Assembly (NCBI GenBank): GCA_034401795.1
Contig: CM067366.1
Location: 83,495,647 to 83,559,646, forward strand
From: Chaetoderma sp. LZ-2023a
Taxonomy: Eukaryota; Mollusca; Caudofoveata; Chaetodermatida; Chaetodermatidae
Direction of reading: 5' to 3'
DNA: 64,000 bases
Positions within the stretch are counted from its first letter, which is position 1. Each line of letters starts with the position of its first letter. The notes beneath the pieces are model-generated. The model was not told where the DNA came from, did no database searches, and worked only from the letters and a program-made list of their open reading frames with translations. Below are positions 1 to 11,789 of the stretch, one piece after another. Position numbers and translations under genes: made by a program.

Positions 1-597
1 TGTTGTACGATAACTACGTAGTTCCTGCTTCCATGACTTTCCTTCGACGTGAGCTGCACGAATAGCCTTTTCGATGGTTTTGACGGATTTTTCTACTTCG
101 CCATTTGCTCGTAGCCACAGGGGTGTAACCTTTCTGTGCGCGAAGCCTACGTACTTTGAAAATGATCGAAACTGTTCCCCTTTGAATGGTGGTCCATTGT
201 CTGTTTTCACGATTTACTGAATTCCTAACATAGAGAATATGCCATCAAATTTTGGAATGACTGCTTTCGCGGATGTTGACTTTGTTATTTTAATAACTGG
301 ATAACGTGAATAGTCATCTATCACTATTAATAAATAATCTCCCGAGGGGAATGGTCCACAGAAATCTACGCTTATGTTAAGCCAAGGCTCTTTAGGAAGA
401 TCTGGTATCCGAAATGGTTCACGATTTGCAGTACTTGTTGTTGCTCGGCATGACATACACTGTTTGATTGGCTCCTCTGCCATTTTAGATATTTGGCCAG
501 TCTTGCAATCGCTAGGCTGACTTTTGTGCAATATTTTTACAATCCCCAATTCATTGGCTGTGTCACAACCTAAATAATGAACCACTAGCGCCTTCAA
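1..597 (-). pseudogene. Ty3/gypsy integrase fragment, runs off window
   Basis: Minus-strand reading gives the second half of the integrase zinc-binding domain (QCMSC near 450-470) and the DDE core: SVDFCGPFPSGDYLLIVIDD, then after an in-frame TAA at about 214 the same frame continues as KTDNGPPFKGEQF and RANGEVEKSVKTIEKAI up to the window edge. First Asp, second Asp and the Glu of the DDE triad are therefore visible. The family inserts retrotransposon cDNA. The fragment is broken by the TAA and lacks the first part of the HHCC finger. It joins protease sequence upstream with no RT or RNase H between. The rest lies outside the window. Confidence 0.9.
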
Positions 598-1189
598 CCA
601 CGTAGAATACGGCAGTTGTAATCCTTTGTTTCGTTTCTACCTCGGCATCGAATTTGCCACAAACCGGAAGTGGTTTGTCTTATCCATATGGGAATATTGT
701 AGTATTAGCACGCAGTAATGGCGGGCGATTATTTAGAGTTGCATAACAATTCTTATCAAGCATGTTTACTGACGCACCAGTGTCTATAAGTATCTTTATA
801 TGCTTATTTTGTATTTTGATTGCCGCTTTGGGCGACGATGTTCCCGCTTTATTTGTTGGTTGTCTCGCACCTGATCTATTACCTTTGGACATTTGTTCAA
901 TGTTCATCAAGTGTCGCGTAACACCATATACATAGCCGTTATCAGAATCACTTGACTCATTTGTATCCGAGTCTATGTCAAAATCCTCAAGACGCTTCAC
1001 AAGTCTTCGATTATTCGCTTGCATCCGTCTATCTGGAAGCTTTTCGGCTTTCCTAGGCAATCTACAACACTTAGCGAAATGTCCAATCTTATTGCAGTTC
1101 ATGCAACGTTTAGTTTTGGCTGGGCAATCAAATTTGTGGGGGATAATTGTACCCACATCTGAAACACTTTTTCTTGGTACTTCGATCAT
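598..1189 (-). pseudogene. gypsy nucleocapsid zinc knuckle and aspartic protease
   Basis: Frame contains a perfect CCHC knuckle (CMNCNKIGHFAKC, C-x2-C-x4-H-x4-C) and the retropepsin active-site motif ILIDTGASVNMLD. A TAA follows FPYG at about 680. Protease-like sequence continues past it (KPLPVCGKFDAEVETKQ) to about 600 and then meets integrase sequence. This is the gag/pol boundary of the same element as the neighbouring gag and integrase. Where the palm and RNase H of pol should be there is nothing, so the element carries an internal deletion. Confidence 0.88.
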
Positions 1190-1832
1190 ACTGAGACGAA
1201 CTACTTGGCTGTCCAGGTATCATTGTCATTGGCTCATTACTTGTTGCTGGTCGGTGTTTGTGTTTCCGTTCTTGGAATGCATATCCTGATTCGTGTGTTG
1301 CATCTTCCATGCGACGCGCTTGTGATTCTGCCAGTTCTGTTATTCTGGCTAAATCGAGCAATTGTTTCAATGTCATAGCCGCGTCCTTTAACGCTTGGCG
1401 TCGTAACTTGGACGACATATTGAACAGCATTGAATAATTTGCGACTTTATTTCCTTGTCTATATCCACAAACTCGCACGTCGCAGCAAGCTGAAGTAATC
1501 TCGTATGGTATGTGTCCATTGACTCACCTGGTCTCTGCTGAGTCTGTTGGAATACATAGACTTCGTATTCGCGACTTCGCTTAGGTGAGAAATATTCTGT
1601 TAAACACTCGCGTATAGTTATCCTTTTCACCGCTGTCCGGTATCGTGTTGAAAATCTCGTATGTTTCATCGCCTACATAATGCAGCAATAACGCTCGTTT
1701 TCAGGTGTCGTCGGTCACAGCCACAGCAAGCAGCAGGTTTTCAAATCGTTGTAACCATTTCGTCCATCGAATCCCAGATCCAGCATCGGAATGAACGTCA
1801 AATGTTGGAAAATTCGGCAGTGCTAACGCCAT
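1128..1832 (-). pseudogene. gypsy gag, frameshifted
   Basis: Capsid-type gag. The best start is the ATG at 1832, giving MALALPNFPTFDVH then WTKWLQRFENLLL, typical of gypsy gag N-termini. An in-frame TGA lies at 1703-1701. The reading then moves to a second frame (YFSPKRSREYEVYVFQQ, then TYHTRLLQLAATCEF) and to a third (SSKLRRQALKDAAMTLKQLL), which ends in a first zinc knuckle CFRCGYNY. At least two frameshifts and one stop make it non-functional. Its order gag-knuckle-protease-integrase on the minus strand shows one element. Confidence 0.85.
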
Positions 1833-2770
1833 CTTCACAAGCATTTATCTATTCACTAGGTAAATTATATTAACCACTTTCTGTCTGAATTGATGTTAAC
1901 TGTTTATCGACACCATAAACTACAAAACGTTTACTAAATATTACTGACATTTTTAAAACAGAAAACTGACTTACTGTACGTCAATTAAATACGTGTACAT
2001 CCTCGACATTCGGCCCGAACACGCTATATACTTATGTTAACTTTTAAATTGAAACTTTAACACTCAATTATTATGCAAAAGTTGCTTTTATCACAATATT
2101 GCTTGGCCTTATTAACACACTTTTTTAATTCATTAAACTCGTTACTGATTCTATTCTGATCCACTTTTCACTCGTCGCCAGTTGAAATTTCGCGTGTTTC
2201 TTATTATATTGCTAGAAAAAACTCGGTAGATGAGCGCTGATATTAAAGGACAACTTTACTAATCGGCTATGATACAGAGACTGATCTGCCAGCATTCTCA
2301 CTACAACAAGCAGTACATGACTATAAAAATAAGAGTTAATCTCCAAACGGGCGGGTCTCTAATTAAGGATGATGGCAATGTCGGGTGTGCGTGTTTGAAT
2401 CTAATTAGGTCATTGAGAGAATGAGTTATGATGGACATTACAGTAAGAGACTGCCATTCTTTAGTGATGACATTTCGATTGCCCATTTGGTGGTCGCTAT
2501 AGACAGGCGTGACTGTATTTTAGCAACACTTATATGTAGACATCATTCTATATGTAATTAGGATATATGGCCTATTTATTTCCTATTCAATACATGGTTT
2601 CTACCTGATTTATGAGATGGCTGCCATTATTTGTATTGCGACCAATGTGCGATCATGGAACAAGTTCGAGGTCTGATTATTAGTTCTAGCTTTCTATTCA
2701 TAACTGCACAATGAATGGGAATATAATATGGCTGTTAACCCATTGACACTTATATTAGCCAAAACCGGTC
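1833..2770. other. AT-rich leader/LTR-side sequence, no gene seen
   Basis: This lies upstream of the gypsy gag and probably contains its leader and part of a 5' LTR. I see no coding sequence and cannot define LTR ends without the partner copy. Confidence 0.4.
2171..2180 (-). promoter_or_regulatory. candidate tRNA primer-binding site of the gypsy remnant
   Basis: The minus strand reads TGGCGACGAG about 340 bp upstream of the gag ATG. It begins with TGG, as primer-binding sites complementary to a tRNA CCA end do, and follows a TTTCAAC stretch that could be an LTR end. No second LTR is inside the window, so this cannot be checked here. Confidence 0.35.
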
Positions 2771-2775
2771 TTGAG

Positions 2776-2895
2776 AAATGTCCATTTGCAGACCAAAAGA
2801 AGACTATTCTTGGAAATTTACCATTGGAATGACTGAGCCAGTCATTCCAGTGGTAAATTCTCAAAACAGTTCTCGTGGTCTTCAAATGGACATTT
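2776..2895. repeat. foldback repeat family A, copy 1
   Basis: An imperfect palindrome of about 120 bp. The arms begin AAATGTCCATTTGCAGACC and end with the inverse (GGTCTTCAAATGGACATTT). The centre is GGAATGACTGAGCCAGTCATTCC. The same palindrome recurs at about 10,721, 19,770 and 58,998, so this is a dispersed MITE/foldback family and not a chance hairpin. Confidence 0.8.
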
Positions 2896-3315
2896 TCTAT
2901 GACACAATTAAAAATTTCGTGAACAAAGGGTTAAAGGGTTAAAGTCATTTAAATGAGTGACTAGACTAACCGGCAACTAAACCAGTCTTCCTATAGCCCT
3001 ACATTTCTTCACCATTGCACGCCATACACTTTCTATACTCTTTGTTCCCTGGAGTTCGGAAAGGAAGGTTGTTATTTTCTAGTATCACCTAACAGATACC
3101 CATTCAAACCCGATTTCCTACACTGTTATACCTCTATATTACCTACACTTCCATTGCTTCTATCCCTACACTTCCATTAGTTCCATGAGGTCCGGATACG
3201 AAACTTGTGTGTTCACTTCTTCGAGGAACCTGTATTGTTACAGGTACAGAATAGCGTACATCTCAAGTTATGCACAATGCAGCTACAAGCACGAGCACTA
3301 CTCTGGGAGTCACCC
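2896..3315. other. no gene seen
   Basis: Unique-looking AT-rich sequence. I find no supported coding region or repeat until the ACGC microsatellite. Confidence 0.5.
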
Positions 3316-3318
3316 TTA

Positions 3319-3348
3319 CACGCACGCACGCACGCACGCACGCACGTA

Positions 3349-3387
<39 letters not shown>

Positions 3388-3463
3388 TCGCTCCCCCGCC
3401 CTCAACCCCCCCCCCCCCCGCCCACACACACACGCACGCACGCACGCACGCACGCACGCCAAA
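3319..3463. repeat. (ACGC)n microsatellite with C-runs
   Basis: Two ACGC arrays separated by a C-rich run of about 16 bases. The repeat makes open frames of THAR/CVRA type on both strands, which are artefacts of the repeat. Confidence 0.97.
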
Positions 3464-3479
3464 AAAGATGAACGATAAC

Positions 3480-4140
3480 CGATGGAGCGAGTTCTGAAAA
3501 GTTGGTCAGAGTGTTTTAACCATTGTGTCCTCTGTTCAGCCATACAATTCCGGATCCAGTTCTAGTGGATTTTTGTCTTCCAATGAACGCCACACAATGC
3601 CTTCGTGATGGGCCCTTTTAATATTCCTTGCAAACCCCTGATTGGTCAGAGGAAGACAGCACAATTTGTGTGGTAATAATGAGGTGTGTCCTGTTTTGAA
3701 TGTCCATACCTCCCAACGCGTTTCCTACATTGACGCATTAGAACTGTGTCCATAACAAGCTGGCATACATGTGGTGGATTACATAATGATGGCCACAATC
3801 ATAATTCTATCAGAGTGTCCTTCCTGCCAAGAAGTGAAATGGGGTGTGAGATAGCTTGCAGCAACTTTAGAGCAGTGCACTAGCCTATCCCATAGCAATA
3901 GACTAAATTGTTATACCCAGTAACTGCAGTGGCTGGCAGGATTTCGTTAGGAATACATGCATGTTTCGCTACTGTTTTGCAATTGCAATTAGCGGTTTGT
4001 CCTAGATTGGTGATTCAATAGTAACATGATTTTTCATATTTGCTGTTTGGTAGTAATGCGTAAGACGTACAAAAACATCATCCGTGTCATCCGAGCCAAC
4101 TGCTATCTCAGTTCGCCCATCCGTTCGAGCACCCATCATT
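3480..4140. other. no gene seen
   Basis: I see no supported coding sequence or repeat here. Confidence 0.5.
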
Positions 4141-4149
4141 TGACGCTAT

Positions 4150-4720
4150 CTTCTTAGCAAGGATCTTATATGCCTCTTCGTATGTTATTCAGAGGTTCTT
4201 TCTTTTTCTCGAGTGTGAAGTCCATGTCGTCGGCATATTCCAACTCTAGCGGCATACGCAGTATGGACACAATGGGGAGGGGTTGGCTTGTGGAATTCCC
4301 CGCAGAGATTTCAATGCGGCAGCAAGATAACAGCTGAAAAGCACAGAGGATAGGCCATACCCCGTGGGGAGCCAATTGATGTCTCAAACTCTACAGACCT
4401 AACTAACGTGACTCGTACTCTCAGCACGAGTCGTAGCTCATCTTCCTTGAAACTGGTCTGACGTAGTACATCTATTATCTTTGCGCATTTAACTGTGTCG
4501 AAGGCTCATGACATGTCAATTTCGTTGAAATCAGTGTTGGATATGACTACTGACATAAGCATGCGTTGAGCCCATACACTGGTTGCGCAGCTGCGTCCAC
4601 ATTTAAAGCCACTTTGATATGATCCGGTGAAGCCATCGATCTTGTCAACTTTTTGCTACTCCAGAGCTATTGTCGATCTCGACGTGGGCAGCTCCATTTT
4701 CAATCAGAATCAATTTATGG
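4150..4720 (-). pseudogene. non-LTR retrotransposon RT fragment
   Basis: The minus strand shows the RT palm in order, across several frames: GSYQSGFKCGRSCATSVWAQ, EIDMS and AFDTVKCAKIIDVLRQ (about 4490-4530), DELRLVLRVRVTLVRS, FETSIGSPRGM, then LELEYADDMDF (about 4230), which carries the YADD catalytic motif. This is the endonuclease/RT type of LINE ORF2. Frames change repeatedly and stops interrupt it. Neither the endonuclease nor the C-terminus could be placed. The clade is not determined. Confidence 0.8.
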
Positions 4721-4730
4721 CTATGTGTAT

Positions 4731-6590
4731 GTGCCTGGAATGACTTACACTCGGTTAAGTGGGTGACAACAAGGCCTCTAAGCCGCTGTTTCTTATTTCC
4801 AGACATTCAATGCTGTTTCCTGCGGTGTTAACTTGTTATTCAACTGTAAATGGTGGACTTGCTCCAGTAGATCGTGCACGTCTCGTAACGCTCTCTGTAC
4901 TAGCATAGTACCGATCGAATACTATATGTGTACATCAGCCATTTCCAATCTCCTTGCAATGGCGTATTTCGTGTTTATTGCATTGTCCTCAACTGTGCCA
5001 TCCAGGATCCAGGCGATTACTCAAAGTAGTGCCAAGCCATGTATGATGGAGATGATAATGTTCCTAGATGTCCTTGCCGATACAGAAAACTGTCTTTTTA
5101 ACGTCGATTTCGATGTGGTATTCTGATTTCTCTTAGGATTCCCCAAACTGGTGTCAAGCCATGCATGATGGAGACGACAATGTTACTAGATATCTTCGTG
5201 GATACTCCCATTTCTTTTGTCGACTCAACCATTAACATTGGGACTTGGGATAAGTAATGTGAAGGGAATCCTTCGTATTAACTTCGCGATCACACACCGA
5301 AAATTCTCGAGTAAAAGATGTCGGTGCTATACACTTTAGCGCCTCCGATATTGACATGTTTGTTACTACTATGGTAAGCACACTTTGTGAATGGTCCCAT
5401 GTAAGCTACCTGGGAATTTATGACTGAAGTCATTCATCTGATCGAGCCCTATATATTCAGCCCGCATCCTGGACTTTGACTGTAGAGATTTCATATTTTC
5501 CTGTTACGATGTTAAGCGTAATATCTGGGTGATTCTCTAAATTGATAGGTCGGATATGTTTGATTCATTACTCGAGTTTTTCCCTAACGGATTCTCTGTC
5601 CCTCCTGCCATTATATATTCTTGTGTTTCGTCACTCTGTGTTTGTCAACAGATGCACTGGTATTTTCAATCTTGTAACCCGTGTTTTGCTCCAAATGATT
5701 GTAAGCATGAAGACCCTATGCCCAGACCTTTAGCCTCTCAGGCATCAATGTTATATTAATTATTGAACCGGGAGCATGAGCTGTCTCGACAAACATGTCA
5801 CTTCAACTATCATTCCACAAGCCATGCTGATGTCTCATGTGTCATGATATGCTCTCCCTTCATGAACAGAGAAAAAACCTCTTTTGGAAATGACTTCATG
5901 GACTGTAGATAACAGTTACCATATCTCGCATGTTCCACCAGGTGCAATGAAGTACGCAATCATTTTGCAGCAGCCAATCGCCATTTCGGTCCACCCTCGC
6001 AAACATCATGAGCATGGAGGCTGGCTTGACCATACGTCCACCCACAGCTGGTATTATTGCTCTTTTTGGCTAGTTCTTCTAGAGAACCGTCATCAAATCC
6101 TCTTTGGACTCTTGATTCGAATACGTAGTCATAAAGAGCGCCTTGGAGCATTTCCACGGAATCCATACTTAATGCTCGAATGTTCTGAGGAACCTTTTCC
6201 TAGTCAGTGGTTATTAAAGAGATAGAGGTTCCGTAACCACAGCAATCCATTGCTATTATAGGTGCAAAAATCATCATAGCATATTCCAAATTCGATTGAT
6301 AACAATGAAATTTTCAGATATATGGTTTAATCACACATTTTTTTCTTGGCAACCAGCAAAATTAATATGCCGAGGAGATCTAGTTTCAATATTATAAGTT
6401 AAATAAATGTTGCCATGACCGGGCCATGACGCCAATTTTAAGACCCTTTTCCAGATTTGCAGCTAGACTATATAGCTTACTTAAAGTAATTCATAGGTGT
6501 ATCGTATGGATGCATTGCATCAGGCCAAATTGTTCGCCCTCATAGATGAAAATAAACACGCTAATTGAGCTCTCGAAGGCCGCCTGATGA
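4731..6590. other. no clear gene; degenerate duplication
   Basis: No recognised gene. A short stretch around 5030-5085 (GCCAAGCCATGTATGATGGA) is repeated imperfectly at 5152-5210, about 122 bp away, which suggests an old local duplication. Short open frames near 5884-6225 show no family motif. Confidence 0.4.
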
Positions 6591-6945
6591 ATGGAGGAAT
6601 CCAGTTTTAGCTATATCCCGCCCATCTCTAGCTAAGCTGCACCATGGCTCGACCGTGTTTCGATCAATTGATCCATACACTAACTGAATCTCAATTTCCA
6701 GACAAGTAAGTTGTTGAATAATTTGAAACTAATTTGATCTATGGCCGCAATGGCGCCCAACCAAATTATAGTTTCGAAATATGCAAACACGTGTTTATTA
6801 GAAATAAGAACAACTCGTGTAACTTAACGAACTATTAAAGGTTAAAGACTGACTATTTCTCTCCATCATGATTGTGGATTGTGACATCAACCTATATGTG
6901 ACGTAGTTGATAATGACGTCATATCATTGATCTATCAAATGGATT
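6591..6945. repeat. B-family foldback MITE, copy 1
   Basis: It begins with an AATGGA-type end and CCCGCCCATCTCTAGCTAAG, then has a decayed central palindrome (GAATAATTTGAAACTAATTTG), and ends with the CRE-rich side (GATAATGACGTCATATCATTG). This gives the full-element order GC-rich block, palindrome, TGACGTCA block. Confidence 0.75.
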
Positions 6946-7362
6946 CATCAATTTTGATATAGGGAATGTAAACAACATATATTATCGATAGATCTTTGGT
7001 TGGAGGAGTACGGAATGTGAAAGCATATGAGGATTGCTGAGTACCTACTGAGTCATGCAGTATTTTCATTTTCGATGGTTCATCAGCGAACCATAGGTTT
7101 TTTTTAGCATGGGTGTCCATGTGTCACTTGTTACCTCTAGGACAAATAGGTAACAATTTCATTGGATATCTGGGACACGCTGAACCAAATAGTCAACATG
7201 ATGGCATTACTCACATTATGAACAAGTACCGAACTATAGTAGTAAGCCTAATGATTGGTGGTGGGGTTGATGCTGGTTGTGGTAGTGGTGCTGGTGACGG
7301 CGGCGCTCGAGGCGGCGGCGGCGTTGGTGGTGCTGCTGTTGCTGATGTTGGTGGCTATGATG
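6946..7362. other. no gene seen
   Basis: Nothing supported. The glycine/serine open frame here is driven by the adjacent microsatellite. Confidence 0.5.
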
Positions 7363-7363
7363 T

Positions 7364-7433
<70 letters not shown>
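7363..7433. repeat. (AGT)n microsatellite
   Basis: About 23 uninterrupted AGT units, preceded by GGT/GCG-rich degenerate triplets. Confidence 0.97.
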
Positions 7434-7438
<5 letters not shown>

Positions 7439-8062
7439 TTTGCCTCGATTCAGACTTGATACTGCCTTTATTTTGCCTTGATACAGTCTTAATACTGCAG
7501 TGATAAACCTTGACACTGATTCTTGCTACGTAAATTCTTACCAGCGTGTCTGCATCGCCCTTAGAGCAGTCATTTTTTTACTTTCTTTTCTTTTTCTTTT
7601 TAGTCATCTTCCTACTTAAAGATGCATAATTCAGACACAAGCTCACTCCAGGTCTGACAACTCGTGCCAGCTATCCACTTCGTATCTCAAGGGAGATTAC
7701 TTTAGTCAGCATTAGGCTCAGTCTCAATACGCTATCAAAGCTCTTCTATGTTGAACAATGATCGTTACACAGAAACTACGTACGTATGTGACTTATATTA
7801 CTAAATGATTGTTTCCAAACATTCAGTTACCTCAGGAAATGCAGGAGATGGCATCTGAGAGCATCAGCATTTAAACACATGTGTCGGGTTGGTATTGATG
7901 GGTGGGCGGTAGGTGCTTCTGATCACGTGAATGCTTGGCCCATTCACTTTGATACTCTAGGTGAGATTGGGTGGGTGGGTGGTGGGCGGGTTGGTGTGTG
8001 GGTGGGTGGGTGGTGGGTTGGTTGGTGGGTTGGTGGGTTGGTGAGTGGGTGTTGGTATGAGT
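7434..8062. other. no gene seen
   Basis: Unassigned sequence that ends in a GGGT/GGTT-rich run leading into the GAGT array. Confidence 0.5.
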
Positions 8063-8234
8063 GAGCGAGCGAGCGAGTGAGTGAGTGAGTGAGTGAGTGA
8101 GTGAGTGAGTGAGTGAGTGAGTGAGTGAGTGAGTGAGTGAGTGAGTGAGTGAGTGAGTGAGTGAGTGAGTGAGTGAGTGAGTGAGTGAGTGAGTGAGTGA
8201 GTGAGTGAGTGAGTGAGTGAGTGAGTGAGTGAGT
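8063..8234. repeat. (GAGT)n microsatellite
   Basis: About 170 bp of almost pure GAGT, flanked by GGGT-type variants on the left and by a purine-rich G-run (about 8262-8370) on the right. The long HSLT open frame on the minus strand is the repeat. Confidence 0.98.
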
Positions 8235-8370
8235 CGTTGAGTGGGTGGGTGGATGGAGGGAGAGATGGTGGGGGGGGGGGGAAGTGGGGAGGGGGAGAGA
8301 TGGAATGGAGAAGGAAAAAGAGATAGATAGCGAGAGAGATACAGAGAGGGGGCGGGGGGCATGGAAGGGT

Positions 8371-9426
8371 GGCCGCTTATGTTCGTGTATGTTGGCGAGT
8401 CTGTACATAGTTGCATGCATGCATGGTGTCATTAACACGATGTACAATCTGCCAGCCTCGTGCTTCCTTTCATTCATGTATAATAAGGCATTTCACAAAG
8501 CTGTTGCTATCGGCAAGTCATTCACTATTCCATGCGATGTCGCTATCTGAATGGCTGCATGCAAATCTGTAATGTCGCATCGTTATTTTTAGGCTGTTAT
8601 TGCCATTTGGTTTTGGGAGAAAGGTTATGAGGCTTTGATTTGAAACCTTGAAACCTGCGTTCCTAAAATCTAAATTCGAAATAACTAACATTGCCGCTGG
8701 AGCTATTTTGAAACTAAATTGACTGCAAGTTGTAGCTACCTAAAACAGCACCATTCCAAATCAAATTGGTTTCAAAATATTTAACATAATGTTTATTAAT
8801 TTCTAAATTCATCGTGTGTGCGCGCGGGTATCTGGTAGTCTGGTTACTGCCCATATAATACTCATGCACATGAGTGATATGATAGACCAAGAAGAGTGAT
8901 TATTATCGCAGGATTTAAACCAATCAAATAACAAGCTTCATGTTTATAAAAATAGGCTACGCTAATCACCTAATTAACTGGCGGCTGTGTAGCCCACGTC
9001 CCATTCATTATACTCTGGACTATAAAACACGCATAAATTCGCAATTAATATCTCATACCTGTTCCGGTGATTATCATTAAATAATACACTTTCTAATATC
9101 ATTACAGCGATTACCATATATGACGTGCATATTATTAGCCCACATTACTCAATTATCACAGCAGGTGTTTTTAAAACATGTTTTATTGTATCATGTGTAC
9201 TGTACATAGGGATTTGGGCACAAGTTCTCACAACTTATTTCCGCCCTCGCCCTACTTACCACATAGCAGCAAAAATGTAAAATAAAAGTACACTAAATAA
9301 TATAACTGTTTATACATGTATCTAAGTAACCTGTATAAACATGCATATTACAAGAAAGCTCTCTCTTTCTCCCTCTATCTCCATCTCTCTCCCTCTGTTA
9401 TTATAGTAGTTGCTACACTATTGTTA
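8371..9426. other. mostly unassigned, one decayed family-B palindrome
   Basis: A degenerate B-type palindrome lies at about 8699-8787 (CTATTTTGAAACTAAATTG with the inverse CAAATTGGTTTCAAAATATT). I see nothing else that I can support. Confidence 0.5.
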
Positions 9427-9431
9427 CAGTG

Positions 9432-9519
<88 letters not shown>

Positions 9520-9650
9520 TATGTGTGAGAGAGAGAGAAAGAGAGGGGGGGGGGGGTAGGGAGGGCAGGGGGAGGGAGGGGGGAGGGAGTGAGGGGGGCG
9601 GGCGGCAGGAGGTGGACGGAAGGAGGGGAAGGGAGGGAGAAGTTGGGTGT
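9427..9650. repeat. (GTGC)n microsatellite and purine tract
   Basis: About 90 bp of GTGC, then about 120 bp of nearly pure purines (GAGA, GGGA). The purine tract is a strong strand-asymmetric run. Confidence 0.97.
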
Positions 9651-9917
9651 GTGAGATAGAGGTGAGGCTGATTGTGGTGGTAGTAGTGATCAAAATAGTG
9701 ACCTAAAATCCACCGAAACCGCATTTTAGGCACATATCTATTGACTGATTATGCTATTGTTCTTTAAGTTATAATGCAATATAAAATTTTAATTCCCTAT
9801 GTCCTCGTGACTAATACTAGAAAAATGTGTGCAGGTGATGCCGTTATAATTGCGTCTTAATGACATCATAGTAGCTAAGCGTTAAAAAGCCCTAAGTTAA
9901 AAGTTAAATCGGTGTCT

Positions 9918-10620
9918 TCGGAAACATTCTTTAGATATGACGTCATAATCAACTACCTGACGTGTAGGATAACACCATAATCATGGCGTCATGAATGATT
10001 CGACTTAGTCCGTCTATAACGCTTAAAGGTGCATATTCACAACAGAATGGTTAAAAATAAAATTGTTAAAATTAGATACTTTTAGAGGCTTAAATTGTGT
10101 GCATAGATGTCATGAAACGAAATAAATCTTAGCATATGGTGATTTCATTACGCATAAATTAATAAAAAAATTTAAGTTGTCAAATTGAATTAGACGCACA
10201 AGTCCCTAATTCAAGTTCACAAATAAACCTACGAAATTTATTTATATGGAATGGAATCGCCATATGTTAAGATGTATTTCGTTTCATTACATCGAGGTAC
10301 ACAATTTAAGCCTCTAAAGGTATATAATTTCAACAATTATATTTTCACACATTAATAGGCCGAGACGTTGTACGAATTGTATGTTCTTACCATTTAATAA
10401 ACATTCCGTTGAATATTTTGAAACTAATCTGACTGGACTGTCATAGGCAGTAACAGCGCCCAGTCAAATTAGTTTTAAGATATTTAACAGCTTATCTGTA
10501 TAGTTTTATGGAAATTGATAGTCGGAGAGTTCAGAGATCGATCGATCCCAACGCGGACGAGGTGTGGGTGGAGCTTAGATAGAGATGGGCGGGGAAAAGC
10601 TGAAACTGGAAAGGTCCATT
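9918..10620. repeat. B-family MITE, copy 2, with nested C-family foldback
   Basis: Inverted relative to copy 1. It starts with the CRE side (ATATGACGTCATAATCAACT), then the palindrome at about 10,405-10,490 (GAATATTTTGAAACTAATCTG with its inverse), then the GC-rich side (GTGGGTGGAGCTTAGATAGA) and the terminal GGAAAGGTCCATT. A separate foldback (family C) interrupts its CRE side. Confidence 0.85.
10025..10357. repeat. C-family foldback, nested in B copy 2
   Basis: Two arms of about 130 bp are inverse copies. The left arm has TTAGAGGCTTAAATTGTGTG, the right arm has CACAATTTAAGCCTCTAAAG, with ATAAATCTTA / TAAGATGTAT sides nearby. Arms of the same family recur at 23,340-23,482 and 50,140-50,340. 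Confidence 0.8.
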
Positions 10621-10720
10621 GACAGCACCGTACACGCATTTATGGTGATAGTATCACACCATCTTACTTATGTAAAACACTGTAACTGTAACAATAGTGT
10701 AGCAACTACTATAATAACAG

Positions 10721-10850
10721 TCAAAAGAAGACTGCTTTTTAACTATTTCACTGCTGGAATGACTGGCTCGATAATCGAGGCGGCTATATCGTATACTGGT
10801 GGCAGTTTAAAAAAAGTACTCTTTCTTTGGTCTGCAAATGGTGGATTAAA
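10721..10850. repeat. foldback repeat family A, copy 2
   Basis: Diverged copy. CAAAAGAAGACTGC and GGAATGACTGGCTCGATAAT at the centre match family A, and the right arm ends TTTGGTCTGCAAATGG. Confidence 0.7.
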
Positions 10851-10865
10851 AAGCAAATATTTAGA

Positions 10866-11354
10866 TTTTCTTGGCCATTAAATTGTCATTCAAGTCAGAA
10901 ATATTTGACATCCAATTATGACATGACATGTTGCCTAAACTACACCCATAATAGAAACATGCATGTTCTGATAGAGCCTATAGGTCACGTTTTGCTTGCT
11001 GATACATACTTGAATTATCTAACTAAATGTTTATAATTTCATTATTAATATTGAAGTTTTGACCACACTATGTCAGCTTCTGCTGCGTTTTGCTATGGTT
11101 TCTATTTGAGTCATCGCACTGCTATCGTAACAGTAAGTAACATTGTATACATTTCTGTTGATTTCAGCTTATTCCATCTGTTTCATAGACATTTAGCCTT
11201 GTTCATTTGTGATTGCGAATAACATGTACACAATTGTGTTAACATAGGTATTTAGCAAATCCATAATTACTTTATCATCGTCTTCATTATCACTATCTTT
11301 AGGCACTGTTATCTGACACTTTATACATAATTCACCTTTCCAGCGTACCCACCC
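10866..11354. other. no gene seen
   Basis: AT-rich sequence between MITE copies. Nothing supported. Confidence 0.5.
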
Positions 11355-11732
11355 ACCATATGACGTCATAATGAACTGCGTGATGCGTACGATGACATCA
11401 TAATGAATGACGTCATGAATGACGCCGATAAGTACGTCACGAACGCATATTTTAAGACGGTCTATGCGTTGTTGTACAAATTGTTTGCTTTTACTATTTA
11501 ATAAAAATTATGTTGAATATTTTGAAACTAATTTTACTGGCAGCTGTTGCTGCCATAGGCAGCAACAGCACCCAGTCAAATTTGTTACAAAATATTCAAC
11601 AGCTTCCCTGTACAGTTTTCACGAAATTGTTAGCTAGGGCTTTTGGGGATCGATCAATCCCAACACGGCGAGGTGTTGGTGGAGCTTAGCTAGTGATGGG
11701 TGGAGCATAGTTAAAAATGGAAAGGTTCATTG
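11355..11732. repeat. B-family MITE, copy 3
   Basis: Complete or nearly so: CRE side (ATATGACGTCATAATGAACT and a second TGACGTCA near 11,410), central palindrome 11,510-11,605 with GCTGTTGCTGCCATAGGCAG, then the GC-rich side and terminal GGAAAGGTTCATTG. Good template for the family. Confidence 0.88.
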
Positions 11733-11789
11733 TCATAGTTATCCTCATCAACAACACACGCGTGGATGTCAGTACAGTTCTCTCCATTA

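Noticed and set aside
3185-3543. THAR/CVRA open frames on both strands
   Set aside because: Produced by the ACGC array.
7050-7095. CTGATGA-GAAA on the minus strand as a hammerhead
   Set aside because: ACCATC between the cores leaves no stem-II loop and no matching stem I was found.
7871-8477. Long THSLTHSL open frames
   Set aside because: Produced by the GAGT microsatellite on the minus strand.
9316-9733. CVRA and THAR open frames with Pro-rich ends
   Set aside because: Produced by GTGC repeats and the purine tract.
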